A stretch of 20,683 bases of DNA from Candidatus Saccharimonadota bacterium (lineage in GTDB: Bacteria > Patescibacteriota > Saccharimonadia > Saccharimonadales > Saccharimonadaceae), in assembly GCA_028289185.1 (NCBI GenBank), contig JAQGGV010000023.1:1-20683 (forward strand), given 5' to 3'. Numbering within the stretch: the first letter of the stretch is position 1; every line of letters starts with the position of its first letter. The notes under the pieces are model-generated. The model was not told where the DNA came from. It saw only the letters and a program-made list of their open reading frames with translations, and did not search any database. The position numbers and the translations under genes were made by a program. This document shows, in pieces, positions 20,494 to 20,683 of the stretch.

Positions 20494-20683
20494 TACAGGC
20501 TCGCCAATGGCGAGTCTGTTATATTCTGTGCCAACTTTGGCAGCAAAACCACCAACCATGTGGTCAATTAACCCATCTCCGTCGATGGACAGAAAGGCGT
20601 CGTGTGTTGGGAAAGCAACTTTTGGCTTTAACTCCATCATGTAGTCAACTGTCTGGCTAAACTTTGCCCAAGGACCATTGACC
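20494..20683 (-). CDS. MBL-fold metal-dependent hydrolase, C-terminus (5' end outside window)
   Basis: The minus-strand frame is open from the window edge to TAG at 20496-20494, giving 62 visible residues. Sequence VNGPWAKFSQTVDYMMELKPKVAFPTHDAFLS matches the last catalytic part of Lactamase_B-type hydrolases, where P-T-H-D supplies a metal-binding His after a K-P-K-V strand; the tail GGFAAKVGTEYTDSPLASL is the usual closing helix and strand. The substrate is unknown. Its last codons overlap the terminator hairpin of the convergent YtxH-like gene. Confidence 0.75.
20495..20521 (+). terminator. Terminator hairpin of the YtxH-like unit
   Basis: ACAGGCTCGCC (20496-20506) pairs with GGCGAGTCTGT (20510-20520), 11 bp with one G-U plus one outer T-A pair, around a 3-nt loop. 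The downstream TATATTC is only moderately U-rich. It overlaps the last codons and stop of the convergent MBL gene. Confidence 0.65.

Noticed and set aside
1..20683. CRISPR arrays, insertion sequences, tRNA or rRNA genes, UGA recoding
   Set aside because: No regularly spaced repeats, transposase motifs or cloverleaf with a T-loop were seen; TGA ends the gene at 4769 and does not occur within the recognised protein frames.

Overview
The window reads like a chromosomal segment of a Patescibacteria (CPR) member, most likely Candidatus Saccharibacteria (TM7). This is inferred from gene content. It has a short archaeal-type AspRS, a bifunctional trehalose synthase/phosphatase, many compact genes with gaps of 0-30 bp, mid-range GC, and TGA used as a normal stop. 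No phage, transposon, CRISPR array, rRNA or tRNA was seen.

Layout. 1-1608: 3' part of a fused trehalose-6-phosphate synthase/phosphatase. 1706-4769: KwaB-like (DUF4868) protein, AlkZ-like HTH_42 protein, a 115-aa unknown and a PQ-loop-like membrane protein. 4762-6011: ZIP metal transporter (-) divergent from a Fur/Zur-family repressor (+), with promoters that appear to share one palindromic -35 hexamer inside an inverted repeat. 6056-7774: SGNH hydrolase and CorA. 7810-9703: NAD(P)-binding protein, SRPBCC protein and ferredoxin-reductase-like flavoprotein. 9843-12006: CHASE1 sensor histidine kinase and a single-domain response regulator. 12120-12797 (-): Crp/Fnr-family regulator. 12939-13127: small gene with a clear Shine-Dalgarno (SD) sequence and terminator. 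13236-16172: AEC transporter, then an AbrB-like/MFS-exporter operon behind a consensus promoter. 16173-16701: a 529-bp non-coding, structure-rich stretch with a consensus promoter and a bidirectional terminator. 16702-18390: DsbA-like thioredoxin-fold protein (-) divergent from a CBS-domain membrane protein. 18436-20462: AspRS, then a small membrane protein and a YtxH-like protein. 20494-20683 (-): C-terminus of an MBL-fold hydrolase.

Main signals. (1) About ten genes have a TANNNT -10 box ending 6-7 nt before the start codon and no SD, suggesting leaderless transcripts. Other genes have conventional SDs. (2) The 16.2-16.7 kb gap looks like one or two undescribed structured RNAs. (3) The AspRS carries His and Pro at the two positions linked in archaeal AspRS to loss of tRNA discrimination, pointing to indirect Asn-tRNA synthesis. 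(4) KwaB appears without KwaA, next to an AlkZ-like protein. All identifications come from reading sequence and recalled family motifs; no searches were run.
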